Below are positions 7,731 to 16,088 of a DNA stretch of 64,000 nt, in pieces (positions within the stretch are counted from its first letter, which is position 1; each line of letters starts with the position of its first letter). The translations under genes and the position numbers were made by a program. The DNA is from Anaerolineales bacterium (GTDB lineage: Bacteria > Chloroflexota > Anaerolineae > Anaerolineales > UBA11579). The stretch covers positions 798,949-862,948 of the forward strand of contig JAHCIJ010000001.1 of assembly GCA_026129255.1 (NCBI GenBank), in the 5' to 3' direction. Below the pieces are notes generated by a model, which saw only the letters and a program-made list of their open reading frames with translations, was not told the DNA's origin and did not search any database.

Positions 7731-8678
7731 ATGACACTCGATCCCAAAACCACCGCATTCATCTTCCCCGGCCAGGGCTCCCAAAAAGTGGGCATGGGCA
7801 AAGAGCTGGCCGCGGCCTACCCCGAGGCCAAGCAGGTCTTCGAAGAGGCGGATGCCGCGTTAGACATCCCACTCTCATCGTTGGCATGGGATGGCCCGGA
7901 AGCTGAGCTCAACGATACCGTGAACACGCAGCCTGCCCTGCTGGTGCACTCAGTGGCGGCGCTGCGTGTGTTTCAGACGCTGCACCCGGACTTTGTGCCC
8001 GCTTTCGTCGCCGGGCACAGCCTGGGCGAGCTGAGCGCCGCAGTGGCCGCCGGCGCCATGGACTACCCCAGCGCGCTGCGCCTGGTGCGCCGCCGCGGCG
8101 AGCTGATGAAAGAAGCTGGCACGCAGGCGCCTGGCGGCATGGCGGCGATCTTAGGCTTGGATATTCCGGCACTGGATGCCATCTGCGCTGAAGCCAGCAC
8201 GACCGACGAAGTGGTGCAGGTGGCCAACGACAACTGCCCGGGCCAGGTAGTGATCAGCGGGCACTCCGGCGCGGTGACGCGCGCCATGGAGGCTGCCAAG
8301 GCGGCTGGCGCCAAGCGCGCCTTGCCGCTGCCGGTGAGCATCGCCGCCCACTCGGCGCTGATGGCCACGGCGCAGGCCGCCTTCAACGAGGCGGTGGCGG
8401 CGGCAAACATCACCGACCCAACCACGCCGCTGATCGGCAACGTGAGCGCCGCGCCGCTGGCGGATGCGGCCGCCCTGCGTGCCGATCTGCAAGCTCAGTT
8501 GACCTCACGCGTGCGCTGGACGGAGACGATCCAGGCACTGCGCGCCGCGGGCGTGACCACGTTCATTGAGTTGGGCACAGGCAACGTGCTCGCAGGGTTG
8601 CTCAAGCGCATCGATGCAGACGCGGTGGGCATTGCGCTGGGGAACCCAGAGGACTTTGAGAAGCTGGCAGCTGGGTAG
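7731..8678 (+). CDS. fabD: Malonyl-CoA:ACP transacylase
   Basis: FabD loads malonyl groups onto acyl carrier protein for fatty-acid synthesis. The protein (315 residues) has the oxyanion-loop motif FPGQGSQKVGMG, the nucleophile Ser97 in AGHSLGE, and the partner His207 in SIAAHSALM, all at the usual spacing. I start at ATG 7731; an in-frame GTG ten codons earlier lies inside the intergenic repeat and gives a tail unlike the family. The -10 box immediately before the ATG suggests a leaderless message. Confidence 0.95.
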   Translation: MTLDPKTTAFIFPGQGSQKVGMGKELAAAYPEAKQVFEEADAALDIPLSSLAWDGPEAELNDTVNTQPALLVHSVAALRVFQTLHPDFVPAFVAGHSLGELSAAVAAGAMDYPSALRLVRRRGELMKEAGTQAPGGMAAILGLDIPALDAICAEASTTDEVVQVANDNCPGQVVISGHSGAVTRAMEAAKAAGAKRALPLPVSIAAHSALMATAQAAFNEAVAAANITDPTTPLIGNVSAAPLADAAALRADLQAQLTSRVRWTETIQALRAAGVTTFIELGTGNVLAGLLKRIDADAVGIALGNPEDFEKLAAG

Positions 8679-8902
8679 CGCGCGTGTGGGGCGGAGCTGA
8701 GCTCTGACCACCGGGGATGTACTCAATACAGAATCGCGTAGGGGCGAAGCATGCTGGCTGCGTAGCAGCCTACGCCCCTACAAAGTCGATGTAGAACTCT
8801 GTCAGTTGGCATCAAAGTCAGTAATAGTGACACGAGCTGCAAAGCAGCCTGCGACATTTTGCCTACACCAGATTGCTTCGCTTCGCTCGCAATGACAGGC
8901 GC
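8679..8902. repeat. Intergenic repeats between fabD and the GT-C gene
   Basis: There is no gene here. It holds an inverted repeat GTAGGGGCG (from 8739) / CGCCCCTAC and, at 8869-8898, one arm of the TTGCGAG-type element reading AGATTGCTTCG...CTCGCAATGACAG. Confidence 0.7.
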
Positions 8903-10510
8903 CTAGGGCGCGAAATACTCCTGGTAGAGTGCTTCGTTAACGAAAACCAACCCAAACGCTTCGCGATAAACCAGGTAGTAGCCCGGCAACTCGCCCGCGT
9001 TGGCATCCCGGTAAAACTCCTGGCTGGCGGCAAACCGTTCGGCATCTATCCCTACGACGTCATCGTTGAGATAATCCCAGATGCGCGTTTGGCTCAGAAA
9101 CAGAATATCGAAGCCATTCGAGCCAATGTATTCATGATCCAATGTTTCGAATTGGGCGCTGCGGGTCCAGCCCGCGCTCTCAGGGATATACAGATTTACG
9201 TCTGCATACACTTGGTAGCGTGCAGTTGGTAACGGGGTCAGCGCCTCGTTAGCCTGGGTATAAAACACAAGCGAAGAATTATTCTGCTGGCGGGTGAGCT
9301 GCTCGCGGTAACGGGCCGCAGAGTTCTGTGCAAAGTCCACAACGCCGTAGACACCCACGGCCAGCAGCAGCCCGGCCAACAGCGCCCAGGATCGCTGCTC
9401 CCGCCACCATCTGGCGGCTTCGGCGCGGTCTGCTGGCAGCGCCACCGCCAGGCATGAGAGCAGCGGCAGCGCGGCCGGCATCCAATACTGGTACTTCACG
9501 ATCGAGAAGCCGAAGACATATACAGCCAGCGGCAGCACCCAGGCAAGGATCAGGATGTGCAATAACCGGTTCGGGCCGCGCAACGCGGCCCAAACCGCGG
9601 CCAAAGTGGAGGCCACCAGCAGCAGCCAACCCCCGAAGTGTTCAGCGAGCATACGCGTAACCTCTGGCAGGCCTTTGGCATAGAAAACCTCGAAACCATC
9701 AGCCATAAAGCCAGATTGCATCGTAAGCGTACGGATGTACTGGGCACGCGCCGGCGCGTAGAGCAGAATCGGGTTGCTGGCAAAGAACACCGCCGCCATC
9801 ACACCCAGGTAAGCGAGGGCCGCAATCAACAAATGCAGCCATGAGCGCTTGCGCTGGCGGTAGCCCAGCCAGAGATACACCAGAATAGCCAGAAAGAAAT
9901 ACACGCCAATTGTCTTGGTCTGCGCCGAGAGGCCGCAGGCCATGGCAGCCAGATAGAAGTTTGGCCCAAAACGCAGGTCATCTTGCGCCAGGAAGAACAA
10001 GGTCAGCATGGCGAAGAAAATCGCCAGGCTGTCAGGGTGCCACCAAAAGTTGTTTTGCACAATGCCGGGAACAATCGCGAGGAAGGCAAAAAGAACCAGA
10101 GCGCGGTAATCCCGGAACTTGGTATGCAGGTAAACCAGCACCAGGATGGCGGCCAGCATGGGCAGCACGCTGACAAAGTTTCGCAGCACGGCCATCACCA
10201 GCGGGGTGTTTTGTATTTGCCCCAGCCACTGCAGCGGCAGCATGAGGACAGCCGACCAGGCAAAGTGAGGGAAACCGTAAAAGTAATACTCGTAAGAGAT
10301 GAAATGTACCAGGGCCTGCTTTACCGAATCCGCAGGGCGCACCATGTTCAGCATGTAGGGAAACGGCAAGGCTTCGTCAGGCTCAAAGCTCAACACCATT
10401 CCCATGTCTGCTGAACCAACCTGATTGGGCAACCAGAACAGTGCAAACAAAACCACAAAGAACAACGCCAAGACCGCAATGATGAGTTTTTGGGTTCGTT
10501 GCATGGTCAT
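8903..10510 (-). CDS. Membrane protein, GT-C (ArnT/GT39-like) glycosyltransferase
   Basis: About 535 residues with roughly ten hydrophobic helices and a soluble C-terminal third. The first extracytoplasmic loop carries an acidic motif (FEPDEALPFPY) of the kind used by GT-C enzymes to bind a lipid-phosphate sugar donor, and a Tyr/Phe-rich region follows (YEYYFYGFPHFAW). GT-C enzymes transfer sugars from polyprenyl-phosphate donors outside the membrane. Exact substrate cannot be told. I use ATG 10510; ATG 10504 and GTG 10525 are also in frame. It is a single gene, divergent from tRNA-Asp. Confidence 0.6.
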   Translation of the reverse strand: MTMQRTQKLIIAVLALFFVVLFALFWLPNQVGSADMGMVLSFEPDEALPFPYMLNMVRPADSVKQALVHFISYEYYFYGFPHFAWSAVLMLPLQWLGQIQNTPLVMAVLRNFVSVLPMLAAILVLVYLHTKFRDYRALVLFAFLAIVPGIVQNNFWWHPDSLAIFFAMLTLFFLAQDDLRFGPNFYLAAMACGLSAQTKTIGVYFFLAILVYLWLGYRQRKRSWLHLLIAALAYLGVMAAVFFASNPILLYAPARAQYIRTLTMQSGFMADGFEVFYAKGLPEVTRMLAEHFGGWLLLVASTLAAVWAALRGPNRLLHILILAWVLPLAVYVFGFSIVKYQYWMPAALPLLSCLAVALPADRAEAARWWREQRSWALLAGLLLAVGVYGVVDFAQNSAARYREQLTRQQNNSSLVFYTQANEALTPLPTARYQVYADVNLYIPESAGWTRSAQFETLDHEYIGSNGFDILFLSQTRIWDYLNDDVVGIDAERFAASQEFYRDANAGELPGYYLVYREAFGLVFVNEALYQEYFAP

Positions 10511-10584
10511 CACGAATAGTATCACCGCCCCACGGGTTCTGCTTGACTATGCTTCCTGCCATGTGATAAACTCCTGCCATTAAC

Positions 10585-10660
10585 GGTCTCGTGGTGTAGC
10601 CTGGTTCAACACGCTGCCCTGTCAAGGCAGAGACCGCGGGTTCAAATCCCGTCGAGACCG
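10585..10660 (+). tRNA. tRNA-Asp (GTC)
   Basis: Acceptor GGTCTCG (10585-10591) pairs with CGAGACC (10653-10659). The D stem is GTGT/ACAC, the anticodon stem CTGCC/GGCAG around loop CTGTCAA (anticodon GTC), and the T arm has TTCAAAT. The CCA end is not fully encoded. Confidence 0.95.
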
Positions 10661-10663
10661 CAC

Positions 10664-10698
10664 GAAAAGAGCCTCCGCATTTGCGGGGGCTCTTTTTA
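10664..10698 (+). terminator. Terminator after tRNA-Asp
   Basis: GAGCC(T)CCGC pairs with GCGGGGGCTC around ATTT, with A-rich lead and CTTTTTATT tail. Confidence 0.85.
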
Positions 10699-10733
10699 TT
10701 CGGCCAGAAATTCAAGCAGGATTGGTGTTTAGA

Positions 10734-10790
10734 GATTAGGGATTAGGGATTAGGCATTGGAGATTGGAGATTAGAGATTAGAGATTGGCA
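10734..10790. repeat. 7-nt tandem island (GATTAGN units)
   Basis: Heptamers GATTAGG three times, CATTGGA, GATTGGA, GATTAGA twice, GATTGGC in phase, followed further on by an inverted copy near AATCTCAAGTCTCTAATCTC. It lies upstream of the GcvT-like gene. Confidence 0.75.
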
Positions 10791-10879
10791 CTGCGTGACC
10801 ACCTGACAAATCGGCCGATCAGAATCTCAAGTCTCTAATCTCAACAACAGTTGCCAGCTACCAATCCCATGCCCTGACT

Positions 10880-10885
10880 TATAAT
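10880..10885 (+). promoter_or_regulatory. -10 box of the GcvT-like operon, leaderless spacing
   Basis: TATAAT ends 6 nt before the ATG at 10892. Confidence 0.5.
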
Positions 10886-10891
10886 CCGCCC

Positions 10892-12199
10892 ATGCCGATT
10901 CCCTCCCCACTCTACAGCCGCACCGCTGCTCTGTGCACCACGCAAGAGTGGCGAGACTGGTCCGGCTACTTCTCGGCCATCACCTACGGCCCCAGCCACG
11001 AGGTGGAGTACTACGCCGTGCGCAACGCCGCCGGGCTGATGGACGCCTCGCCCCTGTACAAGTACGAGATCCGCGGCGCAGATGCCGAGCGCTTGCTCGA
11101 CCGCATGGTGACGCGCAACGTGGCCAAGAGCCGCGTAGGCCAGGTGCTGTACACACCCTGGTGCGACGAGGACGGCAAGGTGATCGACGATGGCACGCTG
11201 GCACGGCTGGGCAAAGACCACTTCCGCCTCACCGCGGCTGACCCCAGCCTGCGCTGGCTGCAGGACGTGGGCTACGGGCTGGACGTGGAGCTGCGCGATG
11301 TGTCCACCGAGTTGGCCGCTTTGGCTCTGCAAGGGCCGAACAGCTACGCCATTCTGCAATCTCTATTCTCCGATCCCAAATTGGGAACGCTGCGCTACTA
11401 CAACCTGCTCCAAACCGAGTTCAACAACTCTCCACTCACGATCACACGCACCGGCTACACAGGTGACCTGGGCTACGAGCTGTGGATCGCCGCCGAGCAC
11501 GCCGCCAGCCTGTGGGACGGCGTGATGGAGGCCGGCGCAGGCTATGGCATCATGCCGCTGGGCCTGGCTGCGCTCGACATTTTGCGGGTGGAAGCCGGCC
11601 TGCTGCTGATCGAGGTGGACTACAGCAGCACCCTGCACGCCCGCATCCCGGAGCAGCAGAGCAGCCCGTACGAGATCGGCCTGGGCTGGGCGGTAGACCT
11701 GGACAAGGGTGACTTTATTGGCAAGCAGGCGCTGCAACAAGAAGCGTCTTTGCGAGGAATGCTGCACAAAGTGCAGCCGACGAAGCAAACCCCAACTCAG
11801 AATCGGGGATTGCTTCGCTCGCGCAGCGAAGCTGCGCATCGCTCGCAAAGACAATCAGCACGCAGTCTTGTCGGCCTCGAAGTGGACTGGCATGACCTGG
11901 AGCGGCTGTTTGGCGAAGCCAATCTGCCGCCACAGGTAGCGGGCCGCGCCAGCCGCACGGCCGTGCCGGTGTATGCTGGCGCGAGCGGCGAGCACGTAGG
12001 TCAGGCCACCAGTATGGTGTTCTCGCCCATCCTCAAGAAATACATTGCCCTGGCCACCGTGCGCAGCGAATACGCCGAGCCCGGCGGCCTGCTTGAATTC
12101 GAGATCACCGTTGAATATGAGCGCAAGCGTGCCGGCGCCACGGTAAGCAAGATGCCCTTCTACAACCCGCCGCAGAAACGAGCGCTGCCCAATGGCTAA
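10892..12199 (+). CDS. GcvT-family aminomethyltransferase-like protein with repeat-derived insert
   Basis: A 435-residue protein of the tetrahydrofolate-binding GcvT/DMGDH family (glycine cleavage T-protein or demethylating relative). The body matches throughout: EYYAVRNAAGLMDASPLYKYEIRG, GQVLYTPWCDEDGKVIDDG, LALQGPNS, TRTGYTGDLGYELW, DILRVEAGLLL, and the C-terminal barrel VGQATSMVFSPILKKYIALATV. Between FIGKQALQQE and SLVGLEVDW lies an insert of about 35 residues (about 286-320) with unrelated composition, encoded by an intergenic-type repeat (11746-11852) that keeps the frame. No gcvH or gcvP is near; instead two flavoproteins follow with overlapping ends, so a demethylation role seems more likely than glycine cleavage. 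Confidence 0.8.
   Translation: MPIPSPLYSRTAALCTTQEWRDWSGYFSAITYGPSHEVEYYAVRNAAGLMDASPLYKYEIRGADAERLLDRMVTRNVAKSRVGQVLYTPWCDEDGKVIDDGTLARLGKDHFRLTAADPSLRWLQDVGYGLDVELRDVSTELAALALQGPNSYAILQSLFSDPKLGTLRYYNLLQTEFNNSPLTITRTGYTGDLGYELWIAAEHAASLWDGVMEAGAGYGIMPLGLAALDILRVEAGLLLIEVDYSSTLHARIPEQQSSPYEIGLGWAVDLDKGDFIGKQALQQEASLRGMLHKVQPTKQTPTQNRGLLRSRSEAAHRSQRQSARSLVGLEVDWHDLERLFGEANLPPQVAGRASRTAVPVYAGASGEHVGQATSMVFSPILKKYIALATVRSEYAEPGGLLEFEITVEYERKRAGATVSKMPFYNPPQKRALPNG
11746..11852. repeat. GTCTTTGCGAG element inserted in frame in a coding region
   Basis: The 107-bp element starts GTCTTTGCGAG (11746-11756) and ends with its exact inverse CTCGCAAAGAC (11842-11852). Its interior GCACAAAGTGC and GGGGATTGCTTCGCTCG matches the intergenic copies at 19717 and 24832. 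It has been translated through without a stop. Confidence 0.9.
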
Positions 12200-13790
12200 G
12201 CAAGCACAGTACGATGCCATCGTGATCGGTGGTGGGCACAACGGCTTGGTCAACGCCGCCTATCTCTCGCGTGCCGGGCTGAAAACGCTGGTGCTGGAGC
12301 AGCGCCATGTACTGGGCGGCGCCACGGTGAGCGAAGAGATCTATCCAGGTTTCAAGTTCAGCGTGTTCTCCTATGTGGTGAGCTTGATGCGGCCCGAGAT
12401 CATCCGTGAGCTGCAACTGGTGCGCCACGGGCTGACCATGCTGCCGCTTGAATCAACAATTACTCCGCTGCCGGATGGCCGCTACATTTACCGCGGGCCT
12501 GACTCGGCGGCCACTTTCCGCAGCATCAGCCAGTTTTCGACACGCGATGCGGAGGCCTACCGCGAGTACAGCTACGCTATGTATCACATGGCCAAGGCGG
12601 TCAAGTACATCCTCGGTATCCGCCCGCCCGATCCGACCTCGTTCCATCCGCGTGAGCTGATGGCCTTGCTCAAGCTGGGCAAGCACTTTCTCAGCCTGGG
12701 CGAGGAGAACATCTATACGCTGGCCAAGCTGATGACAATGAGCTCGGCCGATTTCCTTGAGGAATGGTTCGAAACCGACCCGCTCATCGCCACGCTATCC
12801 GCCAGCGGCATCATCGGCACTTTCCTCGGCCCGCGCTCGCCGGGCAGCGCCTATGTGCTGCTGCACCATTACATGGGCGAGATCGATGGCGTGTTCCGCG
12901 CCTGGGGTTTTGCCCGCGGCGGCACGGGCGGTGTGGCCGAAGCGATTGCCAGCTCGGCGCGCGCCCTCGGCGCCGAACTGCGCACCGAGGCGCGCGTGGC
13001 GCATGTCATTACACGCAACGGGCGCGCTGTGGGCGTGGCGCTAGAGAACGGCGAAGAGATCTATGCCAAGCGCATCATCTCCAGCCTCGACCCCAAGCTG
13101 ACCTTCCTCAAGCTGGTGGACCAGAACGAGCTGCCCAGTGATCTAGTGCAGCGTGTGAGCAAATTTGATTCGTACGGTTCTTCTGGCAAGGTGAACCTGG
13201 CGCTGGATGGTATGCCGGAGTTGAGCTGCCTGCCCGGTTACGGCGAGCACATGCGCGGCGCAATTTCCATCAGCCCCAGTGTGAACTATATCGAGCGCGC
13301 CTACGACGAAGCCAAGTACGGCCGCTTTGCCAAGAAGCCATATATTGACATCATCCTGCCGTCGGCAATTGACCCGGGCATGGCTCCGCCGGGCAAGCAC
13401 GTCATGTCGTGCTTTGTGCAGTACGCCCCCTACCAATTGGCCGAAGGTGATTGGAACAGCCAGCGCGAAGCCTTTGGTGATGCGGTGGTGAACACGCTGA
13501 GCGAGTACATGCCCAACTTGAAGAACATGATCTTGCACCGCCAGGTGCTTTCGCCGTGGGATATTGAGCAGACCATTGGCATGAGCGGTGGCAACATCTT
13601 CCAGGGCGAGCTGAGCCTGTCGCAGCTATTCTTCCTGCGCCCGGCGCCAGGCTGGGCGCAGTACCGCACCCCGATTGCCAACTACTACCAGTGCGGCTCT
13701 GGCACGCACCCTGGCGGCGGCATCACCGGCGCGCCCGGGCGCCTGGCGGCCATCGAGATCCTCAAAGACGCGGGCAAGGTGTTGCAATAA
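12192..13790 (+). CDS. FAD-dependent oxidoreductase, phytoene dehydrogenase/PYROXD2-like (first copy)
   Basis: A 532-residue flavoprotein. The N-terminal dinucleotide fold is clear (YDAIVIGGGHNGLVNAAYLSRAG then VLEQRHVLGG), and the C-terminal FAD motif reads QCGSGTHPGGGITGAPG. It resembles the phytoene desaturase/PYROXD2 branch of amine-oxidase-like flavoenzymes, but there are no carotenoid genes nearby. Its ATG lies 8 nt inside the end of the GcvT-like gene, and the next homologous gene starts within its stop codon, so all three are coupled. A joint oxidative reaction with one-carbon transfer to tetrahydrofolate is a reasonable inference. Confidence 0.8.
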   Translation: MAKQAQYDAIVIGGGHNGLVNAAYLSRAGLKTLVLEQRHVLGGATVSEEIYPGFKFSVFSYVVSLMRPEIIRELQLVRHGLTMLPLESTITPLPDGRYIYRGPDSAATFRSISQFSTRDAEAYREYSYAMYHMAKAVKYILGIRPPDPTSFHPRELMALLKLGKHFLSLGEENIYTLAKLMTMSSADFLEEWFETDPLIATLSASGIIGTFLGPRSPGSAYVLLHHYMGEIDGVFRAWGFARGGTGGVAEAIASSARALGAELRTEARVAHVITRNGRAVGVALENGEEIYAKRIISSLDPKLTFLKLVDQNELPSDLVQRVSKFDSYGSSGKVNLALDGMPELSCLPGYGEHMRGAISISPSVNYIERAYDEAKYGRFAKKPYIDIILPSAIDPGMAPPGKHVMSCFVQYAPYQLAEGDWNSQREAFGDAVVNTLSEYMPNLKNMILHRQVLSPWDIEQTIGMSGGNIFQGELSLSQLFFLRPAPGWAQYRTPIANYYQCGSGTHPGGGITGAPGRLAAIEILKDAGKVLQ

Positions 13791-15364
13791 TGGGCACTCA
13801 GCAAATGTACGACGCGATCATCATCGGCGGTGGGCACAATGGCCTGGTCTCGGCACTGGTGCTGGCGCGGGCTGGCCGCCGCGTGCTGGTGCTGGAACGC
13901 CGCGCCCAACTGGGCGGCGCAGCCAGCACCGAAGAGTTGATCCCGGGCTTCCGTTTCAATACCGGCGCACCGAATGCCAACCTGCTGCCGCCGGATGTGT
14001 TCTCGCTGTTTCGCAAACACCCGCCCAGCTTCATGCAGTCCGAGGTGATGTCTTTCGCGCCGCAGCTCGATGAAAGCGCCGTCACGATTTGGCGCAGCAC
14101 AGAGCGCACCGCCATGGAGTTGGCCACCCACTCCGCCAACGATGCGCGCTCGTACTGGGAGTACGCCCGCCAACTGGAGCGCTTTGCGGGCGTGCTCGCC
14201 AAGATGGCGCAGCTGCGCCCGCCCAGTCTGACCGAGAACCCCGCGCGTTTGTTGCTGGCGTGGGCGCGGCTGGCGCTGGACCTGCGCCGCCTGGGTGGGC
14301 GCGACATGATGGACTTTATGCGCGTGCTGCCGATGGGCGCGGCCACCTGGCTCAATGAGCACTTTGAAAGCGATGCCATCAAAGGACTGTACGCAGCCTA
14401 TGCCACCACGGGCGTGATGCAAGGCCCGCGTGCCAGCGGCACGGCCTTCATGCTGCTGTACCAGCACATGGGCGGACTGCAACAGCGCGCCGTAGTGGGC
14501 GGCGTGGGCGCGGTCAGCGCCGGGCTGGCCGCCGAGGCACAGGAGCACGGCACCGAGATCCGCACCGGCTCCGGCGTGGCACGCATCCTGGCCAGCAATG
14601 GCCGCGTGCACGGCGTCGAGCTCGAGAACGGCGAGCAGCTCACATCGCGTCAGGTGCTCTCGAATGCTGACCCACACACTACATATCTAAAACTGCTCGG
14701 CCCGGCACAACTGGAGCCGCGTAGCTATCGCCGCATGCGCAGCCTCAAGCTGCGCGGCAGCACGGCCACGGTGCATTTTGCGCTCAGCGGCGCGCCGCAG
14801 TTCCTGGCGGCCATCGGGCAGCCGGAGCGTTTGCAGGGCGACATCATCATCAGCCCCAGCCTGGATTACGCCGAGCAGGCCTACGATGACGCCAAGCACG
14901 GCCGCCTGTCTGCCAAGCCGGTGCTGATCGCACGCATCCCCAGCCTACTGGACAGCACGCTGGCGCCAGCGCGCAAACACACCCTCTCGGTCACCGTGCG
15001 CTATGCGCCTTACGCACTAGCGGAGAGTGACTGGGATGCTGAGCGCGAGCGCCTAGGCGACCTGGTGATGGATACGCTAGCCGAGTACGCCCCCAACCTG
15101 AACACACTTGTGGAGCAGCGCCACATCCTTACGCCGCTGGATTACGAGCGCGACTACGGCCTGGCGGGCGGCAGCGAAATGCACGGCCAAATGGGGCTTG
15201 ACCAGTTGCTGTTGCAGCGCCCGATCTCCGGCAGCGTAGGTCACCGCCTCGGTGGCCATGCGCCGCAGGGCTTGTACATCTGCGGCGCGGGCGGGCACCC
15301 CGGCGGCGGACTGACCGGCCTGCCCGGCTTGCTGGCGGCGCAGCAGGCGTTAGCGGAGCAATAG
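13790..15364 (+). CDS. FAD-dependent oxidoreductase, phytoene dehydrogenase/PYROXD2-like (second copy)
   Basis: A 524-residue paralogue of the preceding flavoprotein, with YDAIIIGGGHNGLVSALVLARAG at the N-terminus and ICGAGGHPGGGLTGLPG at the C-terminal FAD site. The ATG shares one base with the upstream stop (TAATG), so the pair is translationally coupled and may form a heterodimer. The two differ in the central substrate-binding region, which argues against simple redundancy. An upstream continuation of the frame overlaps the first copy and lacks similarity, so I use ATG 13790. Confidence 0.82.
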   Translation: MGTQQMYDAIIIGGGHNGLVSALVLARAGRRVLVLERRAQLGGAASTEELIPGFRFNTGAPNANLLPPDVFSLFRKHPPSFMQSEVMSFAPQLDESAVTIWRSTERTAMELATHSANDARSYWEYARQLERFAGVLAKMAQLRPPSLTENPARLLLAWARLALDLRRLGGRDMMDFMRVLPMGAATWLNEHFESDAIKGLYAAYATTGVMQGPRASGTAFMLLYQHMGGLQQRAVVGGVGAVSAGLAAEAQEHGTEIRTGSGVARILASNGRVHGVELENGEQLTSRQVLSNADPHTTYLKLLGPAQLEPRSYRRMRSLKLRGSTATVHFALSGAPQFLAAIGQPERLQGDIIISPSLDYAEQAYDDAKHGRLSAKPVLIARIPSLLDSTLAPARKHTLSVTVRYAPYALAESDWDAERERLGDLVMDTLAEYAPNLNTLVEQRHILTPLDYERDYGLAGGSEMHGQMGLDQLLLQRPISGSVGHRLGGHAPQGLYICGAGGHPGGGLTGLPGLLAAQQALAEQ

Positions 15365-15377
15365 CCTGCTAGGCTCC

Positions 15378-15442
15378 GTCTACCCGTCGCTTGGTCTTCC
15401 AGTCAGTATCAGCGGACTAGACGACCAAGCGACTAGCCGACT
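15378..15442. repeat. 8-nt-unit repeat island (family A)
   Basis: GTCGCTTGGTC on the left pairs exactly with GACCAAGCGAC on the right; further units GGACTAG and GCCGACTA flank. Confidence 0.75.
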
Positions 15443-15458
15443 ATTTTTGGAGTTAAGC

Positions 15459-15983
15459 ATGGGCGCTAAGACTGCGATTACCCTCCGACCCTACGGCGAT
15501 GGCGATTTTGAGCTTCTGCGGGCCACGTTGGGCGTGCCTGAGATGACGCAGTTTCTGGGCGGCCCAGAATCCCCGGAGAAACTCAGCCAACGTCACCAGC
15601 GCTATGTAGCGTTGCAAGAAAAAGGCGAGAACCGCATGTTCGTCATCCTGGCGGGAGCCGAGCAGCAAGCCGTGGGTACGATCGGCTATTGGGAGCACGA
15701 GTACGAAGGTGAGCCTGCCTGGGAAACAGGCTGGGCCGTGCTGCCCGCCTGGCAAGGGCATGGCTTGGCTTCGCAAGCCACGCGCGAGGTCATTGCGCGG
15801 TTGCGCACCGAGGGCAGCCGCCGCTATCTGTTTGCCTATCCCACCGTTGAGAATCTGGCCTCCAACGGCGTATGTCGCAAGGCGGGCTTCAAACTGCTTG
15901 GCCCGGAACCGGGCGAGTACCCCAAGGGCAACAAGATCACCTTTAACGTATGGCGTTACGACCTGGCCGCCTCATCGGATTAA
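15459..15983 (+). CDS. GNAT family N-acetyltransferase (RimJ/RimL-like)
   Basis: A 174-residue acetyl-CoA-dependent acetyltransferase. TIGYWEHEYEGEPAWETGWAVLPAWQGHGLASQA forms beta strand 4 and the acetyl-CoA loop (Q-G-H-G-L-A), followed by RYLFAYPTVENLASNGVCRKAGFKLLG, as in the RimJ/RimL group that modifies protein N-termini or small molecules. ATG 15459 has GGAG six nt upstream; a TTG four codons earlier overlaps that site. It stands alone between the flavoprotein operon and the metallopeptidase. The acceptor is unknown. Confidence 0.85.
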   Translation: MGAKTAITLRPYGDGDFELLRATLGVPEMTQFLGGPESPEKLSQRHQRYVALQEKGENRMFVILAGAEQQAVGTIGYWEHEYEGEPAWETGWAVLPAWQGHGLASQATREVIARLRTEGSRRYLFAYPTVENLASNGVCRKAGFKLLGPEPGEYPKGNKITFNVWRYDLAASSD

Positions 15984-16015
15984 AGTCAGCAGCGGTTTTA
16001 GCACTTCAACAATCC

Positions 16016-16043
16016 TTGCGACAACAACAAATTCGGCTAGAAT
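16016..16043 (+). promoter_or_regulatory. Promoter of the zinc metallopeptidase gene
   Basis: TTGCGA (16016-16021), 16-nt spacer, TAGAAT (16038-16043). GGAG lies 6 nt before the ATG at 16089. Confidence 0.6.
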
Positions 16044-16088
16044 GCGGCCACATTGGATTTGTAACGGATATAAGTAACGGAGAACTAC

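Noticed and set aside
12192..15364. The two flavoproteins as carotenoid (crtI) genes
   Set aside because: No crtB, crtE or other carotenoid genes nearby, and the context is a GcvT-like protein; closer to PYROXD2-like oxidases.
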